Below are positions 1-8,122 of a DNA stretch of 64,000 bases, in pieces. The DNA is taken from NCBI GenBank assembly GCA_016841825.1, contig JAENYK010000001.1, positions 651,172 to 715,171 of the forward strand, given 5' to 3'. Position 1 is the first letter of the stretch. The number at the start of each line of letters is the position of its first letter. The notes below the pieces were generated by a model, which was not told the origin of the DNA, ran no database searches, and saw only the letters and a program-made list of their open reading frames with translations. The translations under genes were made by a program, and so were the position numbers. This DNA comes from Halothermothrix sp. (GTDB lineage: Bacteria > Bacillota > Halanaerobiia > DY22613).

Positions 1-247
1 GATATTCTTCATCATCAAATTTTACTTCTGTACCAGCATATTTGGCAAAAATAACCCGGTCACCAGCTTTAACAACTGGAGTCACTTTAGTGCCATTATC
101 CAATACGCGACCTTCACCCACTGCTATGATTTCGCCTTCCATTGGCTTTTCTTTTACAGTGTCAGGTAAGAAAAGACCACCTTTTGTCTTCTCCTCACGT
201 ACAACTGGTTTAACTACCACTCTGTCACTTAAAGGTTTGATGTTCAT
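1..247 (-). CDS. groES: GroES co-chaperonin (partial, runs off left edge)
   Basis: Reading leftward from the ATG at 247 gives [19 protein letters not shown] followed by the GroES mobile loop region ([11 protein letters not shown]) and the conserved [11 protein letters not shown] segment, about 82 residues before the window edge; the family is about 95 residues, so only the C-terminus is missing. GroES caps the GroEL folding chamber in the cytoplasm. The ribosome site GGAGGT lies six bases before the ATG. An upstream CIRCE element and sigma-A promoter indicate HrcA heat-shock control. groEL is expected just outside the window. Confidence 0.95.
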   Translation of the reverse strand, partial: MNIKPLSDRVVVKPVVREEKTKGGLFLPDTVKEKPMEGEIIAVGEGRVLDNGTKVTPVVKAGDRVIFAKYAGTEVKFDDEEY

Positions 248-374
248 ATCACTACCTCCTTCATGTCTTTGATTTGTTTAATTGAAATATTTAAAATTTC
301 CACATGTGGAAAATTTACTTTTTTTATATTCCAAAATTATCTTTTTGCTAAGTAAATAATCTAATCTTTAGTTG

Positions 375-401
375 TTAGCACTCACTTAAGTCGAGTGCTA
401 A
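375..401 (-). promoter_or_regulatory. CIRCE operator (HrcA binding site)
   Basis: TTAGCACTC, a nine-base spacer, then GAGTGCTAA: an exact match to the CIRCE consensus inverted repeat. It lies between the groES promoter and start codon, the standard position for HrcA repression. Confidence 0.97.
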
Positions 402-415
402 CATTCACATCTCTA

Positions 416-444
416 ATGATACAAAATCAGTCATTTATTATCAA
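416..444 (-). promoter_or_regulatory. groES sigma-A promoter
   Basis: On the minus strand TTGATA (439-444), a 17-base spacer and TATCAT (416-421), directly upstream of CIRCE. The rest of 445-649 is AT-rich with a small palindrome at 501-522 (ATATTTCG/CGAAATAT) and no gene I can support. Confidence 0.75.
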
Positions 445-649
445 GTTCTATTAATCACCCTTAGAGATTGTTATGATTATTAAGAGGCGATCTACTTAAA
501 ATATTTCGTATTTTCGAAATATATCTCGATTTTTTATGACTTTTCACCAATTTCAAATTTTCGATAGCTATGTCCCACTAAATACTCCAGATTTTTAACC
601 TAAAAATTCCAATTGTTTTTATTATACCCTCGCCAATTACTCTTATACC

Positions 650-1996
650 TTAAATATTAATGACTTCAATTGGAACTCTCAATTCATCTTCCAACAGACC
701 AAAACTTCTCCCGGACAAATCATACCCCCAGGGGTCAAGGAATATCCCGGGCAGCATAATTACATCATATTCATGATCAGATAATTCTCTCCAGGTATCC
801 AGAAAATCTTGTATCACCAACAGACCTCCGGCTATAATCGATCCCCCGAAAAATCTATTTTGAACCACCACCAGCGCAAATTCCACATCCGTCAACTCCT
901 GGTGCAGCCTCTCCAGCATGATCTTTAACATTGGTTTAGCCAGAGTAGAGACCATCAACAAAACCTTTTTCGCCCGCCTGCGCTCGATCCCCCTCAAAAC
1001 TTGACGATATAGTTCAGGGTTTAGATCATAAGCAAAAACAACTCCCGATCGCTCTTCAGGGAGTTTGTTTATAGTCAATTTAATCTCTTGCCCACTACGA
1101 ATTAAATCTATCTTCTGAATACCCCCATGAAGCAGTTTATAAAAAGCATCCACCCTGGAAAAGACTTCTATTCCATCTATTTTTTGAATCTCATCTCCAA
1201 TAGTTAATCCACTAATCTGTGCTGGTGAATTCTGAATAACACCCGTTACTCTCGCCCGCAGATCCGTTAAAAAAGCAGGTTCCATCAACAGAGGAGTTCT
1301 ATATACTTTCCTGAGCCGTTCAACCCAGGTAACCAATTCTTCAGCCAGAGCGTTGGTAAAATGCAAATTTTCAGGAGCTCTTTTAGTAAAACCTGGCATA
1401 AAAATCCTGACACTTTCAGCTGAATACTTGTCCAAAAATTTCACTGTCTCCTCCATATCGTTCCAACCCACAATCCAGGGCATAGCCACGATACTTCCCT
1501 GATAAGAGATGCCTTTTTGTTTAAGCTTAGTAATGGCTGTACATACCACATCTCCCTTATCCCCCATCAAACACATCCTTCCTTTCGGTGTAGAACTATT
1601 CAAAGATATATATAATTCAATTCGACCTAGATCTTGTAGAAAATCCAACATCTCATCCGAAAGTAAGGTTCCATTGGTAGTAATTTGAACTGCTGTAGTG
1701 GGGAATTTATCCCTAATCATCCGCAAAATTGTTCTGATCTCCGGATGCAAAAAAGGTTCACCCTCCATAATCCGGGTCACTGATTCACCAATAACAATCT
1801 TCTGAGTGGGATCAACAAATTCTAAAGTTGTCCTGATCTCCTCCAAATTACGATGACCAATACTATAAACTTTAACTCCCTGTGGATTTTGCGGATGACT
1901 ACAGAATACACATTTTACATTACAGGCTGAGGTCAGCGGCAAGATATTATCCTGTTGAGCCGAAAAAAGAATCAATTGTTCCTGAGAATTACGCAC
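650..1996 (-). CDS. Radical SAM protein with PDZ domain
   Basis: 448 residues, GTG start. The N-terminal half has a radical-SAM cluster motif CNVKCVFC (C-x3-C-x2-C, about residues 25-32), then motifs such as EGEPFLHPEI and QITTNGTLL, so it should bind a 4Fe-4S cluster and cleave S-adenosylmethionine. From about residue 250 a PDZ-like segment follows (GVIQNSPAQISGLTIGDEI), then a C-terminal domain of unknown function with VLLMVSTLAKPML. PDZ plus radical SAM recalls the DUF512 proteins, but there the PDZ is N-terminal, so this is a different arrangement. Substrate unknown. Transcribed alone; the short region upstream carries DnaA boxes. Confidence 0.8.
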   Translation of the reverse strand: MRNSQEQLILFSAQQDNILPLTSACNVKCVFCSHPQNPQGVKVYSIGHRNLEEIRTTLEFVDPTQKIVIGESVTRIMEGEPFLHPEIRTILRMIRDKFPTTAVQITTNGTLLSDEMLDFLQDLGRIELYISLNSSTPKGRMCLMGDKGDVVCTAITKLKQKGISYQGSIVAMPWIVGWNDMEETVKFLDKYSAESVRIFMPGFTKRAPENLHFTNALAEELVTWVERLRKVYRTPLLMEPAFLTDLRARVTGVIQNSPAQISGLTIGDEIQKIDGIEVFSRVDAFYKLLHGGIQKIDLIRSGQEIKLTINKLPEERSGVVFAYDLNPELYRQVLRGIERRRAKKVLLMVSTLAKPMLKIMLERLHQELTDVEFALVVVQNRFFGGSIIAGGLLVIQDFLDTWRELSDHEYDVIMLPGIFLDPWGYDLSGRSFGLLEDELRVPIEVINI

Positions 1997-2104
1997 AAAA
2001 ATTCACTCCCATCCACATTTTCCACAATTCCTCTACAATCTTATCCAGTACTTTTCCACATTTTCTACCGGCAATTATCCTTGTACGAGAATAATTTACA
2101 AAAG

Positions 2105-2145
2105 TTATACACATTTATCCACAGAATTTGCTATACTTATCCACA
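2105..2145 (+). promoter_or_regulatory. Cluster of three DnaA boxes
   Basis: TTATACACA (2105-2113), TTATCCACA (2115-2123) and TTATCCACA (2137-2145), same orientation, start-to-start spacing 10 and 22 bases. The last two are perfect DnaA boxes. They lie between the tsaD stop codon and the start of the radical-SAM/PDZ gene. A weaker relative (TTATCCAGT) sits at 2041. There is no dnaA gene or other origin hallmark nearby. Confidence 0.7.
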
Positions 2146-3156
2146 CTACAGATGTAAATTAGGAACAGCATTCAGCTCCAGACCACTTATTTCACCCCGC
2201 TGCAGCAGGAAATACCCCACTGATGCAATCATCGCTCCATTATCTGTACATAAGATAGGTGGTGGGTAATGTAAACTGACGTTTAGTGATTCCAACTCCT
2301 TTTGCAACAACTCCCGCAGCCGACTATTAGCCGCCACTCCACCGGAAAGTATAACGCTTTTCACACCTTTGGTGTTAACCGCTTTGATCACTCTGGCAAT
2401 TAAAATATCTGCTACTGTTCGTTGAAAACTTGCAGCCAGATCGGCCATTGGCAGCTCTTCGCCTTTCTGCGTTAATTGATTTGCATAATTTAAAACTGCA
2501 GTTTTCAAACCACTAAAACTAAAATCATAGTGATCCTGGTCTAGCAAAGGTTTAGGAAAATCTATAGCAAACTCATTCCCTTTTCGGGCCAGTTTTTCAA
2601 TTCGTGGTCCCCCAGGATAACCCAACTTTAACACTCTGGCAATCTTATCAAAAGCCTCCCCCGCTGCATCATCCCTGGTTCTCCCCAGAACCTCGTATTG
2701 ACCAAGATCACTAAAATACAAAAGATCGGTATGTCCTCCCGAGACTGTCAAACAGATAACAGGCGGATTGATCTCATCCCCAGTCAAAAAATTAGCATAG
2801 ATATGACCTGCCAGATGGTTAACCGGGATCAATGGGATATTCAGTGTCAGAGCTATTGCTTTAGCAGCCGAGATACCCACCAGAAGACCACCTACCAGAC
2901 CTGGCCCATAGGTAACAGCAACACCAGCCAGGGCAGACCAATCAATACCCGCCTTCTCCACAGCCTCTTTTAGTACAGGATTAATTAACTCTACATGCTT
3001 TCGGGAAGCAATCTCAGGCACAACACCGCCAAATTTCTGATGCCAATCAACCTGTGAAGCGATTACATTAGACAGAATCTCTCTGCCATTTTTCACTACT
3101 GCTGCAGATGTTTCATCACAACTGCTTTCTATCCCCAGAATATATATTTCCTTCAT
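2146..3156 (-). CDS. tsaD: tRNA N6-threonylcarbamoyladenosine transferase TsaD
   Basis: 336 residues, the usual length. TsaD transfers threonylcarbamoyl to A37 of ANN-decoding tRNAs, working with TsaB and TsaE in the cytoplasm. The N-terminus ILGIESSCDETSAAVV, the metal-binding histidines in RKHVE and HLAGHIYANF, and LSGGVAANSRLR near the C-terminus are all present. It follows tsaE-tsaB-rimI on the same strand, but a terminator-like hairpin at 3215-3245 lies between rimI and tsaD, so its expression may be partly uncoupled. ATG start with AAAGGGG upstream. Confidence 0.97.
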   Translation of the reverse strand: MKEIYILGIESSCDETSAAVVKNGREILSNVIASQVDWHQKFGGVVPEIASRKHVELINPVLKEAVEKAGIDWSALAGVAVTYGPGLVGGLLVGISAAKAIALTLNIPLIPVNHLAGHIYANFLTGDEINPPVICLTVSGGHTDLLYFSDLGQYEVLGRTRDDAAGEAFDKIARVLKLGYPGGPRIEKLARKGNEFAIDFPKPLLDQDHYDFSFSGLKTAVLNYANQLTQKGEELPMADLAASFQRTVADILIARVIKAVNTKGVKSVILSGGVAANSRLRELLQKELESLNVSLHYPPPILCTDNGAMIASVGYFLLQRGEISGLELNAVPNLHL

Positions 3157-3214
3157 CTAGCAGAACCCCTTTCTTATGTTTTCATTAGATGTATCAGGTA
3201 CACTGTATACGATT

Positions 3215-3245
3215 AAAAAGCAGGATTTTTCATTCCAATCCTGCT
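3215..3245 (-). terminator. Hairpin overlapping the rimI 3' end
   Basis: AGCAGGATT and AATCCTGCT form a nine-base-pair stem followed (minus strand) by TTTTTA. It overlaps the last codons of rimI and would terminate or attenuate transcription before tsaD. Confidence 0.65.
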
Positions 3246-3694
3246 CCATCCAATATTTTCCACATTATTAATGCATCTTCACCATTATCCTGATAATATT
3301 CTGGTCGAAATCCAACAGCTTTAAAACCTAACTGGTTATAAAGATTTTGAGCGGGAAGATTGGTAACGCGAACTTCCAGGGTTACCCCCATGACCTTTCT
3401 AAGTTTTGCCTGTTCAAAAAGTGAATTAATTAATAATTTCCCAATCCCCATTCTTCTAGCCGAAGGTTTGACCGCAATATTGGTAATATGAGCTTCATCG
3501 ACAATAAACCATGTCCCAAGATAACCTACTATCCCCTCGTCTGCTCTGGCTACCAAATAATAAGCATATCGGTTATTACCATCTAACTCACTCTCAAAGG
3601 CATTTTTTGACCACGGATTGGAGAAAGAAGCTTCTTCAATCTCCATTACCTGTTCGATATCCTCATTTTGCATCAGGTCGATTGTAATCTCCAA
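3230..3694 (-). CDS. rimI: Ribosomal-protein S18 alanine N-acetyltransferase-like GNAT
   Basis: About 154 residues of a GNAT acetyltransferase: ITIDLMQNEDIEQVMEIEE at the start, the acetyl-CoA loop VKPSARRMGIGKLLI (Q/RxxGxG/A type) and LEVRVTNLPAQNLYNQLGF near the end, the typical RimI pattern. RimI acetylates the N-terminus of ribosomal protein S18. The TTG at 3694 is preferred over an upstream GTG because AGGTGGGG sits just ahead of it. It starts about ten bases after tsaB and belongs to the tsaE-tsaB-rimI-tsaD group, a common Bacillota cluster. Confidence 0.88.
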   Translation of the reverse strand: MEITIDLMQNEDIEQVMEIEEASFSNPWSKNAFESELDGNNRYAYYLVARADEGIVGYLGTWFIVDEAHITNIAVKPSARRMGIGKLLINSLFEQAKLRKVMGVTLEVRVTNLPAQNLYNQLGFKAVGFRPEYYQDNGEDALIMWKILDGAGLE

Positions 3695-3703
3695 ACACCC
3701 CAC

Positions 3704-4411
3704 CTACTTTCCGTGTTTTTGCGCCCAGTTAATCTCTGCCTGGGATGGTTTCAGGTAATTGGGAGTCAACCCGAAGAGGTCATCTGCTTCGTCTTCAATC
3801 AATTTCTTAGCCCCCAATTCTGCCACTACCCCACCTCTGGGCATCCAGAGGGCAGCAGGAGGAATAATCACTCTTGAACCCAATTTATCCCATAATATTT
3901 GACTATATTTCTCAATAGCATCACCCAGAAAATATACTGGCTCCACTAGATTCTGTAGATTATCCATTAACTCATCAATACTGCATCCCAGATCCTCAGT
4001 TATCCGACTAATTCCTTCTCGTCCACCTCTAAACCCCCCAGTATATACCCGACGGTTTCGGGCATCAAAAATAGGATAAATCAGTTCGGGAACCAGTGCC
4101 AGATTATACGCAGTCACCTCTATTGTTGATACTCCCTTAATCGGCTTGTCAGTCATCTGTGCTAACGTTTTAGCAGTAGTGACACCGATTCTGGTTCCAG
4201 TGAACGATCCAGGACCTAAAGTAACTGCAAACCCATCTAAATCCTGAACCTGTAAGTCAACAGACTGTAACAGTTCCGCCAGCAGTGGCATCAAACGTTC
4301 AGAATGTGTCCGTTCCAGGGCCAGATTACTTTCACCAATCAAACCTCTCTCACTATCAAATATACCCAATCCACCAACTTTGGTAGACGTGTCAATTCCT
4401 AATACTAACAA
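3704..4411 (-). CDS. tsaB: tRNA t6A biosynthesis protein TsaB
   Basis: 235 residues, TTG start. The ASKHA-fold opening MLVLGIDTSTKVGGLGIF and the segment TLGPGSFTGTRIG are diagnostic of TsaB, the inactive TsaD paralogue that dimerises with TsaD and is needed for t6A formation. Its start overlaps the 3' end of tsaE by about 20 bases, implying translational coupling. C-terminus ends in a poorly conserved tail, as usual. Confidence 0.95.
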   Translation of the reverse strand: MLVLGIDTSTKVGGLGIFDSERGLIGESNLALERTHSERLMPLLAELLQSVDLQVQDLDGFAVTLGPGSFTGTRIGVTTAKTLAQMTDKPIKGVSTIEVTAYNLALVPELIYPIFDARNRRVYTGGFRGGREGISRITEDLGCSIDELMDNLQNLVEPVYFLGDAIEKYSQILWDKLGSRVIIPPAALWMPRGGVVAELGAKKLIEDEADDLFGLTPNYLKPSQAEINWAQKHGK

Positions 4412-4859
4412 AATTTTTCATCTCCTCATATAAAGATACATATTCTTCTCCCCTGGTCACAAGTTGAATTCGCCGCTGAGTATTCTGACCACTTAACTCA
4501 ATCTTTATATAAGCAGATGGTAAGTAATCTCCAGCCCTTTCTGGCCACTCTATTAATACCACCCGATCATCAAAATACTCCTCAAAACCGATATCCAGGA
4601 GTTCATCTGGATCATCTAATCTATAGAGATCAAAATGAGCCACTGACAATCTTCCAAAATATTCATTGACCAGCGTAAAGGTGGGACTTGTTACATATTC
4701 ATTAATTCCTAAGCCTTTCAAAATTCCACCAGCCAAACAGGTTTTCCCGGCTCCCAGATCTCCATATAGTAAAATTACCATTCCCGGCTGTAAAATATTA
4801 CCTAAAACATTCCCAAAATGTAACGTCTCCTCCGGAGAATTCGTCGTATATTCAAGCAT
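4392..4859 (-). CDS. tsaE: tRNA t6A biosynthesis ATPase TsaE
   Basis: 155 residues. Walker A is LLYGDLGAGKTCLAGG (about residues 30-45), followed by TSPTFTLVNEY and HFDLYRLDDPDELLDIGFEEYF, hallmarks of TsaE (YjeE), the P-loop ATPase that resets the TsaBD complex. I place the start at the ATG at 4859 because GGGGGCAGAG lies eight bases upstream; a TTG five codons earlier overlaps that ribosome site. First gene of the t6A cluster. Confidence 0.95.
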   Translation of the reverse strand: MLEYTTNSPEETLHFGNVLGNILQPGMVILLYGDLGAGKTCLAGGILKGLGINEYVTSPTFTLVNEYFGRLSVAHFDLYRLDDPDELLDIGFEEYFDDRVVLIEWPERAGDYLPSAYIKIELSGQNTQRRIQLVTRGEEYVSLYEEMKNFVSIRN

Positions 4860-5067
4860 AATCTCTGCCCCCAATTCCGATTACCCAGGTTCCTTTGATA
4901 ATCATTAAGACCATAATTCTAACCGCATTGACTTTAACTTAGTTTTTCCAGATATGGCTAATCAGATTATAATATATTTTACCACCTACGTCAACAAAGT
5001 TATTCTAGCAAGCAGGATTTTTCCATTATATGTAGAATACATATAATAAAGAAAGGAGGTGCTTTTT

Positions 5068-5331
5068 ATGGGATGTCTGGAAGAAGAACGCCAGTGGATC
5101 TGTATCCATACCTCTGATTCGCTTTTTGAAGCCAATCTGCTAAGATCCTTTTTAGAGAATCGGGGAATTGAAGTAACTGTTTGTGCTTCTTCTAGTGAAT
5201 TACACGATTATATGCATAAAAAGACTGAACAAATTCGCATATTCATACCTTTTGCAGATCTGGAGCAAGGCAAACGATACACACGACGTTTGATGCGTAT
5301 TCGCAAAGTTAAAAATGAATTTGAACCATAA
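5068..5331 (+). CDS. DUF2007-like small protein
   Basis: 87 residues. The pattern WICIHTSDSLFEANLLRSFL, then ENRGIEVTV, matches the ferredoxin-like DUF2007 (putative signal-transducing) family, whose function is unknown. The ATG at 5068 sits seven bases after AAGGAGG; the nearby GTG at 5059 lies inside the ribosome site and is rejected. The gene is alone on the plus strand between minus-strand genes and ends in a strong terminator. Confidence 0.75.
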   Translation: MGCLEEERQWICIHTSDSLFEANLLRSFLENRGIEVTVCASSSELHDYMHKKTEQIRIFIPFADLEQGKRYTRRLMRIRKVKNEFEP

Positions 5332-5366
5332 AAAGGTTCCACTCAACAATCCAGTGGAACCTTTTT
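5331..5366. terminator. Bidirectional terminator
   Basis: AAAAGGTTCCACT pairs perfectly with AGTGGAACCTTTT (13 bp) around a nine-base loop, with A-runs and T-runs on both sides. It serves the plus-strand small gene and the convergent minus-strand glycosidase gene. Confidence 0.92.
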
Positions 5367-5369
5367 AGA

Positions 5370-6881
5370 TTAATCCTTCACTCGTTTAGAAGAAACCTGG
5401 TCTAATTTTAAAATTAACCCATTGTGCACACCAATCTCACCTACTGAAGGCGTATTCAAAATCTTATCTCTCACTATCAGTGTAGAAGATTTACCACCAT
5501 CCAGATTCATCGCCTGAATAGAACCCAGAGAGAGCATAAGATCAGCCAATTCCTGTAAAGTCATGCCAATACTGTGCTCCGCTCTACCATCTACTGTTAC
5601 CATCAAAAGTCGATTGTCCGCAGTAATCCCCAGAGCAGAACGCGGCGCTCTACCATAAAGGATATCGGGTAAAAACTTCTCTTCCTGACCGGTTATCTTT
5701 ATCTTTCCATCTTCCACTAATCTCGGACCCCCACCGATTGCCTGAATAACTCCTTCGTGTAACCAATCTGGATTCAGGCTCACAATAGATTGAACACGGT
5801 CACCTATCTTCACATTCTCCAGAAATTCTCTGGCAATTCCGTGAGCAGAGACCACAAAACCATCAGGGGGTATCACACTATTCCCCTGTTGATTTATCTC
5901 AATCACCCGATTATGTTGAACCACAACCTCCAGACCCCACTGGTTGGAGTTAGTAGTTCGCCCAAAAGGCGGAGTATATAAAATTAATTCATCACTGTAA
6001 CGAGGTCGATTAATCCCTGATACCGGACGTCTTTCAAAGAAATTGACCACTATATCTCCTTTAAAAGAGACTCTATCCATCCTCATTCGCCTATCGGCAT
6101 CAATCCCCCAGGCAGTTCGATCCAGAATAGGTGCACTAACTAACTGCCCATCTTGAATCAATAACCCCAGAGGTAATCCATCAGAACCAAAATAACCTCC
6201 ATTTATACCAGCAAAAGCGTCTTCCTGTTCAACCAGATCACTAATTTTATTAAAGCCAACAAGACTACCTTTTCGAAAAGTAGTTCTCAGACTTAGGTTG
6301 GTACTAGGATAATCCGAACCAATCTCTTCCAGAATCTTTCTACCTTCTGCAAAAGGATTGATCTCTATTTCAAGAGCATGAATGTGTACTGGACCATCGT
6401 TAGTACCACTTCTGATATAATGATAGGTAACTCCGTCAGCTAATGTGGATGTTTGCCTTTTAGTAAATTTGCGCTGAATAATCATCGTCAAAGTATTGGT
6501 CTCTTCATTCCAGGTCAGATCATACCATGATCCTGCATATTTCAATTCAGCGACAATTCTCAATCCATCACGATATTGAAAGTATCTTACCTGACGTAAC
6601 AGAGAATCCTGATAATCCTCCTGTTTAAACTGGGTCAGAAACCAACCACCCTGTACATCAATAACAAATCTCGTAGGATTTTGCATAGTAACATCTGTAT
6701 AATCAATCTCCTGACTAAACCGCATATCAATCTTTATTAATTCTCTTTCCAGAGATACATCTAGTTTTTCCAGCATAGGAAGATTCAAAATCGGTACAGC
6801 AGAATCAGCCAGGGCCAGCCCCGACAAAGAAAGAAGAATTAGCAGACAATTTACAATTAGTAGAATGTATTTTTTTATCAT
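5370..6881 (-). CDS. Secreted phosphodiester glycosidase family protein with AMIN-like N-domain
   Basis: 503 residues. An N-terminal signal peptide (MIKKYILLIVNCLLILLSLS) is followed by a beta-rich AMIN-like segment (about 35-130, ending TRFVIDVQGGWF) that in relatives binds cell wall, then a NAGPA/DUF2233 catalytic domain: INGGYFGSDGLPLGLLIQDG, GRAPRSALGIT and MNLDGGKSSTLIV. The family cleaves phosphodiester-linked sugars or modifies exopolysaccharide. Probably acts outside the cytoplasmic membrane. Monocistronic; no obvious partner. Confidence 0.85.
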   Translation of the reverse strand: MIKKYILLIVNCLLILLSLSGLALADSAVPILNLPMLEKLDVSLERELIKIDMRFSQEIDYTDVTMQNPTRFVIDVQGGWFLTQFKQEDYQDSLLRQVRYFQYRDGLRIVAELKYAGSWYDLTWNEETNTLTMIIQRKFTKRQTSTLADGVTYHYIRSGTNDGPVHIHALEIEINPFAEGRKILEEIGSDYPSTNLSLRTTFRKGSLVGFNKISDLVEQEDAFAGINGGYFGSDGLPLGLLIQDGQLVSAPILDRTAWGIDADRRMRMDRVSFKGDIVVNFFERRPVSGINRPRYSDELILYTPPFGRTTNSNQWGLEVVVQHNRVIEINQQGNSVIPPDGFVVSAHGIAREFLENVKIGDRVQSIVSLNPDWLHEGVIQAIGGGPRLVEDGKIKITGQEEKFLPDILYGRAPRSALGITADNRLLMVTVDGRAEHSIGMTLQELADLMLSLGSIQAMNLDGGKSSTLIVRDKILNTPSVGEIGVHNGLILKLDQVSSKRVKD

Positions 6882-7038
6882 AATATATTATTCACCTCAA
6901 ATATTTGCTTAGGACACACGCCTCTTTTCGGAATACTAAATATATTGTATCATATCTGTGCACCTGAGTAAATCAATATAAGGTTACAAATATTAGTATT
7001 TTTTAATCGGTTTAGTATATTTAAAATAAAATTAACTT

Positions 7039-7062
7039 AGGGGTTAGTCTGAACTAACCCCT
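7039..7062 (-). terminator. Terminator of the DUF4097-like gene
   Basis: AGGGGTTAGT and ACTAACCCCT form a ten-base-pair stem with a CTGA loop, then a T-rich run on the minus strand. Confidence 0.85.
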
Positions 7063-7075
7063 TTAGTCAACACTT

Positions 7076-7930
7076 TCATTGTAAAGTAACAGTTCCGTCA
7101 TCCATAGTAAAAGTTACATTGGCAGAACCTCCTGCTAACTCATAGATACGCATCTCTTCACTATTGTATGTCAGCGTATATTCTGCTTCAGAAAATACTC
7201 CTCCGCCATCTATAGTGAACTCTCCTCCACCTCTAAGTACATCAAGAACAATATGACCATCATCTGCAACAAACCTATAGTATCCATCATCAGCAAGATC
7301 TGTCGCTATATCAACAGTACCATCATCAGTTTTTACATCAATTCTGTGAAAAGAACTATCATCACAGATCAGATCACCATCGTCAATTCTGGCATATAAC
7401 TTTCCGTGACTGTCATCTAATCTAACTACCCCATCGTCCATCGTAATATTATAGACATCACTCTGTGTATCAGAAAGATTAGCTATTCCATCATCCATAT
7501 CGAGAGAGACATTTCCGGAGATGTTCACAATTTGGTAACGATCATCATCTCCGATTAGGTTCAAACTAACACCTTGCGGTACTTCAATTAATATAGTATA
7601 AGTTACATCTGTACTCATAATCATTACGCCTGAATTTTTTCTATCCTGGATCTTCAGATTACCATTGACCTCCTTAATGCTCAAATCATAAGGGCTTACC
7701 AATATTCCCCTGACATTACACCGATATTCCAACTTCAGATGAACATCTTCTCGCTCACTTCCAATAATCGTTACCGCAGCGTCATCTGTATCCAATTCTA
7801 AAGTTCCGTTAAGTGCAATCGCATATAGTTCGTCGACAGAATATGTTATTTCCTGAGCATTTATTGAATGACAACCCGAAACAACAGTTACCAGACAAAA
7901 AAATAAAAGTACTATGATACCTTTTTTCAC
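7076..7930 (-). CDS. Lipoprotein with DUF4097-like beta-helix repeats
   Basis: 284 residues. The signal peptide ends in VVSGCHS, a lipobox with Cys20 as the lipidation site. The body is a run of short beta repeats centred on DDG: DMDDGIANLSD, TMDDGVVRLDDS, IDDGDLICDDS, TDDGTVDIA, VADDGHIVLD and TMDDGTVTLQ, spaced roughly 20-25 residues, as in DUF4097/adhesin-like right-handed beta-helices. Likely an outward-facing surface lipoprotein. No enzyme motif seen. The aspartate density could bind calcium, which is inference only. Confidence 0.78.
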   Translation of the reverse strand: MKKGIIVLLFFCLVTVVSGCHSINAQEITYSVDELYAIALNGTLELDTDDAAVTIIGSEREDVHLKLEYRCNVRGILVSPYDLSIKEVNGNLKIQDRKNSGVMIMSTDVTYTILIEVPQGVSLNLIGDDDRYQIVNISGNVSLDMDDGIANLSDTQSDVYNITMDDGVVRLDDSHGKLYARIDDGDLICDDSSFHRIDVKTDDGTVDIATDLADDGYYRFVADDGHIVLDVLRGGGEFTIDGGGVFSEAEYTLTYNSEEMRIYELAGGSANVTFTMDDGTVTLQ

Positions 7931-8071
7931 TAGAACCTTCCCCCTTTAATCTTAATTGACAACTTCTTATGTATAGAAAAATTATTCCATTGACAGTCCC
8001 GGTGATCATCCGGGGAGAAATAACTTTATGATTATAGACGATCTATTTTCAAAATATGTTCCCAAAAATAA

Positions 8072-8106
8072 AAAAAACCTCCAACCACATCAGCAATTGG
8101 AGGCTT
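8072..8106 (-). terminator. Terminator of the amidohydrolase gene
   Basis: On the minus strand AGCCTCCAA pairs with TTGGAGGTT and is followed by seven T residues. Confidence 0.88.
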
Positions 8107-8122
8107 AATCTCTTTCTATCTT

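Noticed and set aside
501..522. ATATTTCG/CGAAATAT hairpin between the radical-SAM gene and groES
   Set aside because: Far from the stop codon, no T-run and no known regulator site; likely chance in AT-rich DNA.
2146..2160. Considered the DnaA-box cluster as oriC
   Set aside because: No dnaA, dnaN, DNA-unwinding AT tract or strand switch of genes here; kept only as a DnaA-box cluster.
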